From: Acridotheres tristis
Taxonomy: Eukaryota > Chordata > Aves > Passeriformes > Sturnidae
DNA length: 64,000 nucleotides
NCBI GenBank assembly: GCA_037013685.1
Contig: CM072897.1
Location: 16,414,643-16,478,642, forward strand
Direction of reading: 5' to 3'
The notes beneath the pieces are model-generated. The model saw only the letters and a program-made list of their open reading frames with translations. It ran no database searches and was not told the origin of the DNA. Numbering within the stretch: position 1 is the stretch's first letter; every line of letters begins with the position of its first letter. Below are positions 51,211 through 64,000 of the stretch, one piece after another. The translations under genes were made by a program, and so were the position numbers.

Positions 51211-54200
51211 AGTTTTGTCCCTGGCAAAAATACATTAAATCTTGAAACAAGGGACAGAGAACAGGGAAAGAGAACAAAAATGGGGAGAAGTCTTAGAAAA
51301 GCCAGTTTTTCACTGAGATTTTTAAAGTTTAGGGACATAGTTTTAAAAACAGTATCATGCTTGCTTTGCTTTTAATCAAAAAGAAATCAGCCAGCCCAAC
51401 TCTTCATTAGTTTCCAGATTAAGAGATTGTTAAATTACTGCCAAGCAGAAGGTAGAATAACATAGTGTCATCAAAACAAATAAAAACACCATAGGAGAGA
51501 ATTAACTGTACAGCTCCATCCTCCATGGCCACAACAGAGCAGGAACACCTAAATCATCAACTCAAGACATGAGAACTGCAGCCTCCTTTTGTAGGGACTG
51601 AGAACAAAAGGCAAAGCTGTAGAATCAGTCAGGGTTTCAAGCTCCCAACACTAAAATTAGTTTTGGAGCAACTAGGAGTGCAACACAAGTCAATTCACAA
51701 ACTAACTTTTTTTTTTTTAATTATATTCATATAAAAAAACCCCAATCAGCCAATCCTTCTAGTATCATTACACTCGATCAGTTTAGAATATGCACCTTGC
51801 TAACATGGAAAGTAATTAACTGAATCCAGCTCTCAGACACTGGGCTCTGTTTAAGAATGGATTAATCCATGATTTATTCAAATCGATCTAAGATCAGATT
51901 ACCACTGAAAAATGTAGATCTGCACTCCTTCCACTCCCTGTGTTTCCTCATTTGCTCCCTTGAAAAGGCTGCTCAGTGGGACCTGAACTGTTTGAAATCT
52001 TTACTTTTACTTCATGGCTTAAGTTTGACTCAGTTCAGCCTCTCACCAATATTAGGATGAGAGGTGAAAGAGGCAGACAGGAGGGCTGAAATAGTCATTT
52101 TAGTGGCAAAAGAAATGCAGAGATCCTTAAACCACCTTTTGGATAGGTGTTAATGTTATGTGGGGTGCAGGCCACAGCAACAGTGGAAAGCATCCCTCGC
52201 TGGCTCCTTTAGATGGTTACTAACTTGTCGAGTCAAAGTGTATTTCTAAGAACTTATTTACTTGTTTGTACTTGTTAGCAGGTCCTTCACCCACCCTCCT
52301 GTCTGTTCACAGAGACAAGAGGTGCCCAGATGAGCACAAGCACTCCTGGGTTGTTCCCTCTATTCATCTTTGGAATGTCAATGGTCTGGATCTCTTCCTG
52401 CTCTCAAAGGAGTCAGGATTTCCCTGGCCACTTGTCCCAACGAGGGAGGAAGGGTTATGAACTCCTCTCTATGCAATTTGAATACACTAGCAAAATGCTC
52501 ATTCTAACTGGAAAAGAAGATGCTTTTCATCTTTTCTCTTTCATTTTCATTGATGACATTCATGCCATAGTTCAGAAGACCAGCTTGTTCTTGGCTGAGA
52601 CATAGTGCTTTTAATTTATAAATTATGTCTTCTTAGAAAAAGAAAAAAAAGCACTGCATTCTGCCAGTCATATTGTCCTTGTTTTTTAATTATCACCACC
52701 AAAGAGAAAAGGCTTTAATGCCTAGAAGAAATGTGCACATATTTTTCTACCACAAAGAAATTCATCAATGTTAAGCACAAGGCATATAATTAATAGTTGT
52801 ACTTGGAAATCCCAGCTAGGCTTACTGTAGTTGTTTTCCAAGAGATACATACACTAGCACTGCTATACAGAACGAATTTTTCCTATTGTTTCTGGTTTTC
52901 AGTAGATTGCAAGACTGTGAATACAAACCAATGTGGCGATGACACAGCATTACCAGAACAATTGGCTGTAGCAGCCCCTTCCTCTACCAAGATCCACTCC
53001 ACACAGCAGCTACAGGTGAAAAAAAGGAAAGAAATAATTGTCTCAAGGGGACCCACCCACTCCCCTGAACAATTGCCTCTTGCTTTCTGCTCTTTATTCC
53101 CCACCTTGCCTTGCTTTTTTTTCAATTAGAACATCAGGATACTTTACAATTGCACTGAACAAACCCTTTCTTAGGTGCTGCTCCCAAATCTGACCCTTTG
53201 TTTTCAAAGAGCTGATCGCTATCCTGGCAAATGCCTGTGGAATATCATTTGCTCACTAAGTGCTCACTAGCAGAGAAATAAGGCTGATATACTGAAGGAT
53301 GCTGTGCATGCACGGCTCAAAGGAAGGGCTCCGAGATGCCAGGCATGGTGGATTTAGCTGGCATTAGTGTCCCCTGCTGTGCCAGTCTCCCCTTGCTCCA
53401 TCCTCGATCTCTGCCTACTGCAAAAGCAGCTGAAGGCTCACATGCTTGCTCCAGTCAGTCCAAGTGTTCCAGCTGCACAAATGTTTCCTTTATAGCAAAG
53501 AGGGATGCCTTGTGTATCCCTGTGCCTACCTGCTTGTTCCCACCCCTAGAGATCTCCACTCCCATTTGTGTCAGTACAGCCGTGTGTGGAAGCTCAGTAA
53601 CACAAACCTATCCTGGCTAAGGCAGAGGGGCCGTTCTTTTTCATTTAAACCAAAGGGTGGGATCTTGCTGAGAAGTCAGGTGTGAGCAGGGATGACTGGG
53701 GCACAGGCAAACATTTCTCTGTCATAGCAGGAGAAGCACCTTTGACAGAGGCTGCACTGAGGATCTGGCAGGGACAGCCTCCACTGCCACAGTCACATCT
53801 GCCAGGTCTCACCTGACACTGCCAACTTTCAAGGAAATGGCACAGGTAAGATCTGTTGGAAATTAGGCCTCTTATTTACAGTCTGCCTCACTGACCTTAA
53901 TAATGCACAGAGGAAAGGTTTAAAGTGAGTTTTGTTAGCATTGACTGGCAGTGATCCTTTCCCCAAGCTGTGCTTGTTTCTCTCTGCTGATGCCATGCTG
54001 ATGGCAAGCAGACCCGTGCTGGAAGCCAGGAGGAGAATCCTTGTCTGCAAGCAACAGACATGGAGGAGAGAGCAGCTTACTAAACATTATACCATATCTG
54101 AGGAGTTCAGACACAGCAAGTTCATTTTTCATGCTGTCACATCCATGGAGCCCTGTTCCTGTGCTTGCACAACAGATTTGCCTGTGCATCCCAGTGCCCA

Positions 54201-57200
54201 TTCACTTTTCCAGTTGTGAAGAAGTGGAGGTTAGAGTTAGGAGTTCCCTATAGTCTCTGAAGCAACAAATCCCAGATACCATACACAATGTGATTTTTCA
54301 GTACTGCTGCTTACGTGAACTGCTTTAGACCAGGGTAATTTGTGGCAGACTAAGAGCATTTGCCTGAAATATCCTCTGCCAGGGCTGCTGTTGGTCCTGC
54401 AGGGAAGTGTGAAGTAGGTTTTGCTGACTCAGTGGCAGGACTGACTTGCTACCCAACACGATGCAAATCAATTTAGAGCAGCCAAACCCAAACTTACATT
54501 TAAGGACAGGCATGGGCAGGAAATGGTACAAACCCTGAGTATAGCTAAGCCTATAAACAAAGCTCATTTTTATTTTCAGAATATTGTTAATTCATAAACC
54601 AAACTTCAGAAATATAGCTTTGATCTTAATATGTGTGTAGCTTGAAATAAAATTGGGATCTCCAGCTGTTTACAAATCTGCTAGTTCAGGAAGCAGAAAA
54701 AATGAATAAATTATTTGTTTCCCTGTCTACTCTCAGCTCCATTTGCTTGCAACTTCTACAGAGCAGGGACATTATTTTCTCCCCTGAAGTGGTATAGGGC
54801 CAAAGAACCTCAGATGCACACAGCAACCCGAGAGCAATTGTGTACAGATTAGAATGTTACTAGTCCAATGTACTGGTCAATATAAACACAACCCTCAAAC
54901 CTTTGGTTGCCACCTGACACTTTAAGATCCTGACTGCCCATGGAATCTGGGTTCCCACTCTGGGCTAAGAGGTTTTGCTCTTGCTCTCCAGAGCAGCCAG
55001 CCCTCAGCCACAACTTTTCTTCAGAAACATAATAATAATCTTCTACTCTTGCCCTCAGTGATGATTGTCTGCTTTTTGTGTTCAGTTCCAATTAGTTTTT
55101 AAAATAGGCAAGGTAAGTTTCAAGCTGTAGAGTTTGTAATCCAGAGCCTATTAGTCTAAAGAAGAAAGTTGAAATTGACACAGTATTGGTGGTTTTTTTG
55201 TAAATTATTTACATCCTGATTATCTGCCATTTTCATCTTTAAAAGTGGAGAGTTTGGCTGTTAGTTTTAAATATTGGGAAACCTATCCAAAAGCACCTTG
55301 TCAAGTGTCAGCTGTCAGTCTTGTTGAGGAACAATACAGAGATTCCATGGAGATGAACATGCTGTACACATCTATAAATAAAAACTATTTCATTTGTGGT
55401 GAGCTAGAATTATATATGCACATACATGCATACAAGACTATAAATAAAAATTAGTATCTTGTTCACGGAGTTGAGTTGGACTCAGATATGCTAATAGTCT
55501 CTCTCTCTGTTTTCACAAGTGTGTACATATTATCAGTAAATATGTCCTATATCTAGGACACCAGATTTCTAACACAAAGCTTATGGCTCTCAGGTTACAG
55601 TCACCTGCAAGGATCTCATCTCCTTATGGTTCCTTTCTAGGTGGAAATAAGAGAGGGTGGAGGGAGGACAAGAGAGTAGAGAAGGCTCTCACCAAATCCA
55701 GATGTGAAAGACAAAATTCTCCTTAAAACATTTGCCATAACACTTTCACCTAGAATGGGAGGGAGGAATAACTCTGGCCAGTCCTGTTACAGATTCTGCT
55801 GAGCACTGACTGAGCCAAACTGGGCAAACATGCCAGGCCAAAGTGTGCACACAAGGAAGGGAAGGGGCATGTGTGGCTGAAGGCTTGCAGAAATGAGGCT
55901 GCAATAGTCCAGCTTCACATGCCTGGTGCCACATCAGGGGATGGTAAAGGCAGAGAAAAAGCATGATGTGACTCATTAACTGCACCTCCTACTTCATCTC
56001 CAGCAGGTAACATTCAGCACTCCAGTGTGACATGCACTGGGTGAACAGCATTCCTCAGATAGTTCATGTCATTTCAAGTTGCTGCATCAATACAGCTCAA
56101 ATTCCCATTGTAGTCCCCAGACAGGTAAAAATCCTCCACACAGACCTTCAGCCTCAGCTACTGTGAGACAGCTCTGGAGTGGACATGACCACAGGCTAAT
56201 GCACACCCAGGCACACCATGTGCATCACCATGTAATAGATGATGATAGCTAACTGATAAATCAGAGACTAGACAGGAATAAAGATACACAGATACAGGTC
56301 AGATAACAGATGAGCAGCATTAGACAATTGACACTAACAGGCAATAGCTTTAATGGGAATCATGGGTAGGGAAAGATCAAGTGTATGTTTCCCCTGAGCT
56401 GACCCTCGAGTACCTCCTTCATTCCTTCCCATTAACAAAAAATGCCTTTCATTAATGGGGTACTGCTCCTGGGAGATGCTTTGGTGCCAGTTATTTTCTC
56501 TCTGTCCCTAATATCATGAGGACAGAGTGGACCCTGCTCTCAACATCAGGATTACACCGTTTCAGAGGAGGTTTTAAGTAACTTTTGTTTAAAGCATTTT
56601 TCGTATATTCCTACAGGACCTCTTTCTGCAAGATGCTTCTTGTTCTCATCAGGTTTGAATGATAGTTAAGTTTATCTTGAATCTATTTTGTTTCATAGAA
56701 GATGAAATAAATGCTAGCTTGTACTGTGGCCAGCAGGAGCCTCCAATCCCTTAACTGAGAGTTATGGCAGACAGGCCTGTAGAAGCTGCAGGAACCTGAC
56801 ATTTGCACAAATCCAACCCTTAGATTTAGAAGAATTGCTCTGAACAACTTTAGATAGACATGTAAATGTTTCCCATTATTCATTCACTCTGTCTTAACTA
56901 CTACCCTCAGTAAACTATAATAATTTGGTTGAAATTACATACTCAATTGTTGCTTGCTAATAACCCATGCAACTGCAATCCCCATGCATTATGGGGATTT
57001 TTCACCAGCTTGTGATCTGTAATTATGAACATATTCAAACTATTTACCTCAAATCTTGTTAAACTGATAGCTTTGGCTCTGTTTATTCAAGACACTGCTT
57101 TCAGAAAAGTCCTTAAGGAAATGTGTGTTGTACATACAGCACCACGAAAGAGTAACACATTACCACAATCTGAACTATTGCTCATGCATTGTGCAATCTG

Positions 57201-57950
57201 GAACACAGCACAGCCAAGCCAGAATCACAGATGGTGTTTTACATGACAGCAGTCATGACTATTGGCCCTCGAGTCATTTGGAAAAAAACAAAACAAAACA
57301 ACCAAACCCTCAACAGCTACCAGGGTCAGGTCATAGTGGAGGAGACAGAAAAAGCAACATCACTGGTTTATAAACATCTGATTTACACCCTAATAGGTAA
57401 TTATGGCACAGCTGGTATGAAAACTTTCAAATAAATATTAAATAAATATCAAAATGAAGAAGTAACTTAATCTAATCTGCACTACGTCATGTTATTTTGA
57501 TATGAGAAAGTCCAGATCAAAAATATTATTTTGGCAGGTTGTAGGAATCAAGTCAGTCCTACAATTCCTTCTTCAAGCATTTCCCTGTATAGAGACTTTG
57601 GTGGCTTTCAAACAGTTTGTGGTGCAGTTTGTCAGAATAGGTCTTCTATGTGATAAAGGCAATCCAGACCCAAATCTAGGGTGATTCTCCAACATTAAAA
57701 CTGGGCCTTGAGCAAAATTCATAGACTGGCTAAGGAGCATCTCCTTAATGAAACAGGCATCTTCACAGAATTACCCAAGTGCAACGCTCCTGGTTCTGGA
57801 TTGGCCAGAGCACATTTTGCTTTTGTTTTGCTGAATATCTCAGGTTTGGAAATTTATCAAACTCAAAACGATAATTTCTATGAGAAAGCATTAGATTTCA
57901 CATCATTGTAATGTGTGTGCTGCTCTCAAACCACTTGTAGCAAATATATC
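51211..57950. other. Unannotated AT-rich sequence
   Basis: No gene, RNA gene or named repeat recognised. A 13-mer CTATAAATAAAAA recurs at 55372 and 55438. GC-richer pieces near 53330-53640 and 53750-53820 carry open frames without recognisable domains. Confidence 0.5.
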
Positions 57951-57969
57951 CAGAGTGTCAGACACTCTG
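57951..57969. repeat. 19-bp palindrome with one central base
   Basis: CAGAGTGTC, a central A, then GACACTCTG: nine perfect pairs. The context is unremarkable. It could bind a dimeric factor or be chance. Confidence 0.95.
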
Positions 57970-60900
57970 ATGCCTCCAAACCTAAAGCCAAGTCCCTGCA
58001 AGATCACCCTGAACACACCCTGACTTACACAGGTGAGGCAAAACCTCATATCCATGTTAAAAAAGCCAAAGAAAGTACCTTTCTACCCAAGTGCCAGAGA
58101 TTTATCCCGTTTATCCCAAGTAGTTGCTCAGAAAAAGCAGAGTCCATGTAGGTGTTTAACAGCACAGAAGACAGTTTGTCTCCATCCTCACCTCTGCCTC
58201 TGAATGCCCCCAGAAACATCCCCTAGGTTCAACACAAATGAGATAGGATGGTGTTTGTGAGGAGTCCTTCTGCCTGACACTTAGGAAAAATATCTACAAT
58301 GCAAAGCATGTCATACTGCTAGTGGGAATTGCAGGAGGAGAGGGAACATTTTCGAAGACATCTGCAGGGAATATTTTATGAATTGATTGTGTTTTCTCTT
58401 AGGGAACAGTTTCATCGCTTCACTTGATTATCTCTGATATTTTAACAGCCATTTTTAAAATAGTTTTCAAAAGATAAATTTGGAATCAAGAGGCTAAGCA
58501 ATCCCAAAGGAGATGAGTGTTTTGCTTAGGTAGTCACCCATAACATTGGGGCATCTCAAACAGAAGTAGGAAAACTAAAGGAGGCTACACAAAAATTAAA
58601 GACTGAAAATGGAAAAAGAAGATCAATATAAATAAATTTCTTATTTGTTGAATTGAAAAGCATTCTGAGAAATTTAAGCTAAGATAATAAAAGATTGAAG
58701 GGGCCATTAAGGTAATTCCCATATTAATTCCCTTCAGATCACACTGTCCATTACAGTGCAACCCAGCATACCTGGCCTAAACCCAGCAGAAGCAGCCACA
58801 TGTCCCTGTAGATATTACCCTCCAGTAAATAGTTAAGCCAAAATCGGAGGCCTGAACCCACTCAGTCCCTGATGAGACCACAAGACTTGTGACTGCCACA
58901 CTGGCACTGGTGTGCTACAATCTACTGTGTTTGTTACACTCACAAAGATGCAGGACCACAGAAGTGCCCAAAGTAGAGAGGCTGATGATCACTCAAAACG
59001 TCCTTTCATCTCTCCAAGTTTCTCACCACAGCTGCTGAAAGCTGTTCTAACACACACAGGGCCCAGGCGTTCTGGGCACTGTGCTCTGCACATCTCCGTG
59101 AGCTTACCCAGCCACAACCAAATCCTGTTCACAGACTCACATTTACACTGTTAACAGGCAGACAAATTGCACTGGCTGGATGTACAAGCAGAAATAATAG
59201 ACAGCAGCTGCAAACACACTGTCCAAAGGAAGTGTACATTTAGTAGATTACTCCTCACATTGCTTCCAAGTGTCTTTTAAAGACAACTTGAGAGAAAACA
59301 CCAAAACACTGCAGCCTGACATGGCTTCTCGATACCCATCATGGAATTAGGAGACAAAAAGTTTAGGTCATTTGGTGGCTGAGAACCCATCCAAACCAGC
59401 CAAAGAGCAGGGCAGGAAGGTTCCTGAAAAGAGGTGCTTTTCTGTCACTCTCACAGTCCAGTCCTGTAGCTGCTGGCCAAGAAACAAGCCCTCTTGTCCC
59501 TGTCCTCTTCCTGCCTCATCTGCCTTTAACTCCTCCTATTGTTTGCTTACCAATTGGATCTGCACAGGTTTCCAGGACAGAAACAATCTAAACCCAAGTG
59601 CTTCCTAAGACCAGTTCAGCTTTCCCAGTTTACTGAAATCCACGTGGTGCCCCAGGGAAGGGCTGGAGAGCCCAGCTGCTAGGCTCTGTCTGCTGCTGTC
59701 CTCTCTTGGAATGAAAATAAAACTCTTTCTACTGACTCCCACTCCTAACCATTTGTAGCAGACAGAATGAAAGCAAAAAAGGGATTCCACTGAGCAAAGA
59801 GACCAGGAGGGCACGGGCAAAGCAGCCGAGGAACAGAAGGCAGCATTTGTTTTGACTGATGTAACCTGACAAAAGCCAAGTAATGTGTCCATTTGCACAG
59901 CTGCATTCTGCTGTAAATGTGGCATGGACCACACAAAGGATATTTAATGTAACAAATTGGTAATAGTCAAGTTTTTTCCAGTTTCACACATGAAAATTTA
60001 ATACATATCTATTTCAAAGAGATTCACACCACCCTTTTAGGCAACCCTTTTTTAGAATTAAACATATGATGGGTTTTATTGTGCAAAGAAGCATGGGTTC
60101 ATGTGGGATCGAGCTCTGAACAGTGATATCACCTGTTGTTGTACTCTACAAAGTCTAGTGGTTGAAACCTGGGTTAGTAAACCCCAAAGCATAAAGAAAT
60201 GCCTGTCCACAACTGGTTTAAGTTCCCAGAGATGCACACAGCATGGTCAGAGGAAGAAGGCTCAGGGAGAAGCAAGCAGCTCCAGTGTTAGTCTTCATTG
60301 CTTTTGGTACCCCGGGAAATGCAAATCACCACCTGGTTAAGTTTTTGATGAAGGAAGGGTTAAAAACCAGGTGTAACTGGAAAGAAAATTTCATCTTCAC
60401 TGAAGAGACACACACACACACAAAAAAAATAAAAAGCACATAGTAGCTGCACAAAGCCATCTGGGACTCTCCTCTCATTACATATGGGCCTGAAGTGGAA
60501 TTGCATCTCACCAGACAGAGCTGGGGCAACTCTTAACTGGGGCACAGGGAAACTGGGCTGCCTGCACAAGAAGAATCCCAGTACTCCCACTTATCAACAC
60601 ACCAAGACCAGGCTCTGATCTCGGTTGCCACAAGGATTCAAATTCATTGAGCATTAAAACAGAGGAATGTTAGAACCTCTTAACTGTGCATTTTGTTTCT
60701 CATCCCCCCTGCCAAAGACTGTAAGACCTTACTTGCCTGCTTAACAGGTGAGTAATTACTTTTCAAATTTACAGCAAGCTGTTGGTTGAAAACATATAAT
60801 TTTGAAATTATTATTATGGCAAACTTACATTATGATATTACATGATTCAGTCTGCCATTATTGTTCAATAGTAAAATATTTTATTGAGCAAATCCACTTC

Positions 60901-62123
60901 CTTAATCTTCAGAACAGGAGAGTTGAAATAGCAATTTCCCAAGAACAGCAGAAGCATAAAATATCCCCTGGCAGCTTATCTGCAGGGTTTAATGCATGGA
61001 CTGCTAGAGCACTGCCAGGGGTGGGCTGTTTCCCATGCACAGTGTGCCTTACTGTATGTGCACACAATCCTCACTGCTTTAGAACCTAATTGCTGATACA
61101 CTACTGTACCCGAGACAGAAGTGTTTTGTTGTGTTTTATCACTTCTTTTGTTGTTGTTCTTGTTGTTTAAAATTAAAGAAATAAACAGACACCCCTCCCA
61201 CACAGGAAGCAACCCTTAGACCACAGCCTCACTGAACTAATCCAGCAACAAAAGTGTGCCAAGTGGAAAAAACTGACTTTTCAACCACCTTATGCACTGC
61301 TCCTCCTCCCCACGGATGGCAGGGTGCACTGTGGCACTTCCCAGTTATTTCTCTATAAGATGATGCATACGATTTTCATCATATACAAATTAGAGGGTCC
61401 CCAGCCACCTCTCCTTGCAGTTTTCTCCCATTCACATCAAGTTTTCTGAGCATGATTACAGTCTCCAGGTTCTAAGACATCCTTAGGAATAAATGTTTTG
61501 CTATAGGACAGCAAGTCCTTGGCTCAGACTATAAAGGAGCCAGGCCTGGAAAAAGTACATGGGGATGTGTCCAGCCCTGTACAGGAGAGATGACCCAGGA
61601 GTGCCAGGATCCACAACAGTCACAGTTCTGTCTGCACTAAAGCCAACATATTCTTTCATAATGATTCATTATAATTAATGTGTCCAATAAAGTCCTGATG
61701 AACCACTCTGCAACCAAAATGTACACTTCTACAATTCACGGGATGTTTAAAAAGCAGAGGATGTTTTCTAACATAACTTTCCTTCTCTTTATCACAACTG
61801 AAAATGCAAGGAGGACTAGCAAGAGGGTACGACAGCAAATGCTTGTAGGTTAAAAATTTACCATGTTCTACATTCTTCTCACACGAAGAGGACAGCATCA
61901 ATTACTTTTGCAATGTGCAAAAATGGACAAACAGACTATATTCTCCTGGCCTGAGGCTTTGTCAGCTAGACAAAGCAGCTAGTTTGGGGCCTCAGAATGG
62001 ATTCCAACTGATTTCCAGCTGCTCTGCTCTGTTGACATTTTCCTGTGACAGGTCTTTTTTGCGCTGCACAGTTAGCTTTGCTTGGAAAAATTGAATTATT
62101 AGCTTGTGTACAACTTGCTCAAA

Positions 62124-62140
62124 ATGATATGATATGATAT
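62124..62140. repeat. Pentanucleotide repeat, about 3 units
   Basis: 'atgatatgatatgatat', three consecutive copies of a TGATA unit. Too short to be informative. Confidence 0.9.
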
Positions 62141-63022
62141 TTTCCCTGTCAAAAATCTATCTTAATTAGTTAAGACAACAGGCATTTTCCAGAGCTGGCC
62201 TGTCAGATAACATATCTTAGCATGAGAGAATCTTAAGGGTGATTTCACTTACAGAGCTCTAGTGAGAATATATTTCACCTGCTACATGCAAGTCTTTTCT
62301 CTACCTTCTTGAGGGCTGATACAGCTTATCTTCAGGTCACTGAATATCATGAGACATCATTCTTAGAGCTTTAGTAATTTTTATTGTTTAAATATTTAAA
62401 CAACAAAACCTCCAGGGATGCAGAATTGCAGTAGAATACTACCAGAAATTTAAGGTGGAATATATGAGAGATATGTTTTAATTGTTCTTTGGTGTCCCCT
62501 GTTCCCTGTCTTCCTAGAACAGCATTATTCACTGAGATGAAGATGAATCCTGATAAATTCAAACATACTATTATGATAAAATAGAGGGATCACAGCACAG
62601 AAGTTCATGCTTTCTAGCACCACCAGAGCAAAAACGAATGAAGACAACCTTACAAACCCAGCCAAGCAAAACTGTTCAAACGGAACAGGGACCATGAACC
62701 CTGCAATACCTTTATTGTGCCAACACAGCTCTCAGTACAGGTCACAGAGAGGATGGCAATGTGCTCTCCTGATTAAGTTTCTCTTTTTGAAATTAACCTG
62801 AATGTCTGGTTTGTTGGTCTTACAATAATTGCTTCGAGGACACTCAGAATTTATTGATTTAGTGTTCACTGTATTATATGTATTTAGTAATGAAGGACAT
62901 ATTAAAATCTGCTTTAAGGTAGAGAGATCTGTACTGACACAGCTGCAATGCCAGCAGCATTAAACACCTGGACCACTAACACAACAAAGAAATGCAGGCC
63001 TCTCAAATCCAGCACAATGCAA

Positions 63023-63040
63023 TTTTTTTTTTTTTTTTTT
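63023..63040. repeat. T18 homopolymer
   Basis: Uninterrupted T tract. No retroposed body or flanking duplication recognised, so not called a mobile element. Confidence 0.95.
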
Positions 63041-63484
63041 AGATAGGGTGCATGGGTGTTCCTGCTAACTAGGGGAAAGGAACCACACAAGCTGGACAGC
63101 AGCCACTCCACCACAGGGAGTAAACTAACCCAGACAAGCTAGAGCTCCAAAACCATCAGCTTTAGTATCAGGCACTTCCACACTACACACTAATCACACT
63201 TATTTTGTCCACTCAACTCATACAAACTGCAGGTGTTGTGGTGCTAATAACCCATTTGCTGCTCCTATTCCCTCTGTGCAGTAAATTGCTGACCATTATA
63301 CATTCTGTTAGTTTGTTAAAAGCAAGAGAAAAGACACACACATGTGAAATGTTCAAAAACAATGCAAACAAGAATTCAGCTGCTGTGAAAGGCTTTTACT
63401 TATAAACACTTTGCAAGACTGGCTGAATTGGTCTTGGGTTCCAGTTGTGTGTGACACAGTCCTGCCTGCAAGCAATGCTCACAA

Positions 63485-63700
63485 GGTCTGAGCAGCAGCT
63501 CTCAGAATATCTGACTTTGGCAATGAATGAAAACGAATGGTAGGGTAATTGGGAAGATGGACACGAGGAATCATTTGAGCCTAAGCTGCAAAACCTGGGA
63601 GACCATTTAATGCCAGTTTATAGCCGACTGCATGAGCTCATTAGCCTCCACAAAGCTCCTATAGCCAAGAAAAGAACAGAAATATTGCGGGTATTCTAGT
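63485..63700. promoter_or_regulatory. Candidate conserved noncoding element
   Basis: Non-repetitive sequence with 'ggtaattggg' (63545), 'catttaatgcc' (about 63604), 'gctcattagcc' and 'tttatagcc'. Its composition and lack of simple repeats resemble deeply conserved vertebrate enhancers. No single-sequence test can prove this. Confidence 0.28.
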
Positions 63701-63866
63701 TTAATTTTGACACTAGCCTAGCTAAATCTCCTCTCTCTTATATGCACACATGGAAACAACTTCAAGGTGTGTCACACTGGAAGAGACTCAGCTGTGGAGA
63801 AAGCATCTTCTTACTTTATCTGTCCCTTCGACGACTGCATGTTCCTGGGCTCCCCAGAGCACAGCC

Positions 63867-64000
63867 AGCAGCTCTTACTCCAGCAGCTCTTTCTTACTCC
63901 AGCAGCTCTTTCTTACCCCAGCAGCTCTTTCTTACCCCAGCAGCTCTTTCTTACCCCAGCAGCTCTTTCTTACCCCAGCAGCTCTTTCTTACCCCAGCAG
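63867..64000. repeat. 19-bp minisatellite running off the window
   Basis: Units begin 'agcagctctt' at 63867, 63882, 63901, 63920, 63939, 63958, 63977 and 63996. The first is a 15-bp short form lacking tctt; the first two end 'actcc' and the later ones 'acccc'. The array is near-perfect at its right end and continues beyond position 64000, so its true size is unknown. Confidence 0.97.

Larger units (their letters stand above)
57970..63484. other. Unannotated AT-rich sequence
   Basis: No gene or named mobile element recognised. It holds a short CA run (about 60408-60421), a TGATA repeat (62124-62140) and a T18 tract (63023-63040). A donor-like string (CAGGTGAGTAA, about 60745) has no supportable exon. 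Confidence 0.5.

Noticed and set aside
50930..51277. Minus-strand frame with a hydrophobic, membrane-like segment
   Set aside because: One hydrophobic run in a 115-codon frame, no family match, overlapping plus-strand frames, and the quadruplex C tract explains part of its glycine/arginine content.
57915..58151. Resemblance to a C2H2 zinc-finger linker (TGEAKPH with nearby Cys and His)
   Set aside because: Only one weak match, with wrong Cys/His spacing and no second finger. Judged chance.
60740..60756. Splice-donor consensus caggtgagtaa
   Set aside because: No plausible upstream exon could be defined.
1..64000. CRISPR arrays, bacterial operons, phage or plasmid elements, tRNA or rRNA genes
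   Set aside because: No regular repeat-spacer array, no dense long open frames, no B-box-like tRNA core or rRNA signature seen. CR1 elements place the DNA in a sauropsid nuclear genome.

Overview
This window looks like vertebrate nuclear DNA, most likely from a bird and possibly a passerine. The support is two CR1 LINE 3'-end fragments of the avian type, three plus-strand sequences with the layout of avian endogenous-retrovirus LTRs, an AT-rich background with few CpGs, and no protein-coding gene that I can recognise. The assignment to a bird is firm because of CR1. The assignment to a passerine is only an impression from the LTRs.

No CDS, exon chain, tRNA, rRNA or snRNA can be supported. 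Open reading frames are short, occur in all six frames, match no family I know, and the longest lie in GC-rich or LTR sequence where stops are rare. I read the window as intergenic or deep intronic DNA, either a gene desert or a large intron, and therefore report no coding genes.

Layout: 1-3.5 kb has a TCTG microsatellite, a CR1 fragment (677-845) and a perfect 20-bp palindrome (1124-1143). A 32-bp tandem duplication lies at 3534-3597. At 7.7-8.0 kb two perfect hairpins sit inside one open frame. At 12.1-12.7 kb there is a GC-richer, CpG-containing island with paired GATA motifs and an inverted CCAAT box. At 17.1-18.3 kb a solo LTR-like element is followed by a small CpG-rich patch carrying a 37-bp minisatellite. 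From 18.8 to 29.2 kb there are homeodomain/POU/MEIS-type motif clusters that could be conserved enhancers, interrupted by the clearest solo LTR (26296-26825). A second CR1 fragment is at 30713-30868. From 31 to 47 kb the DNA is plain AT-rich sequence with small duplications. A third LTR-like element (47059-47366) abuts GC-rich unique sequence to about 48.4 kb. A G-quadruplex motif lies at 51.2 kb. The last 500 bp hold a candidate conserved element and a 19-bp minisatellite that runs off the window edge.

There are no genes here to work together. The functional content, if any, would be regulatory: several short motif-dense AT-rich stretches resemble developmental enhancers, but that needs cross-species conservation or chromatin data, which I cannot consult. 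I found no convincing new biological system. The most checkable oddities are the minisatellites, the LTRs, the palindromes and the candidate enhancers.
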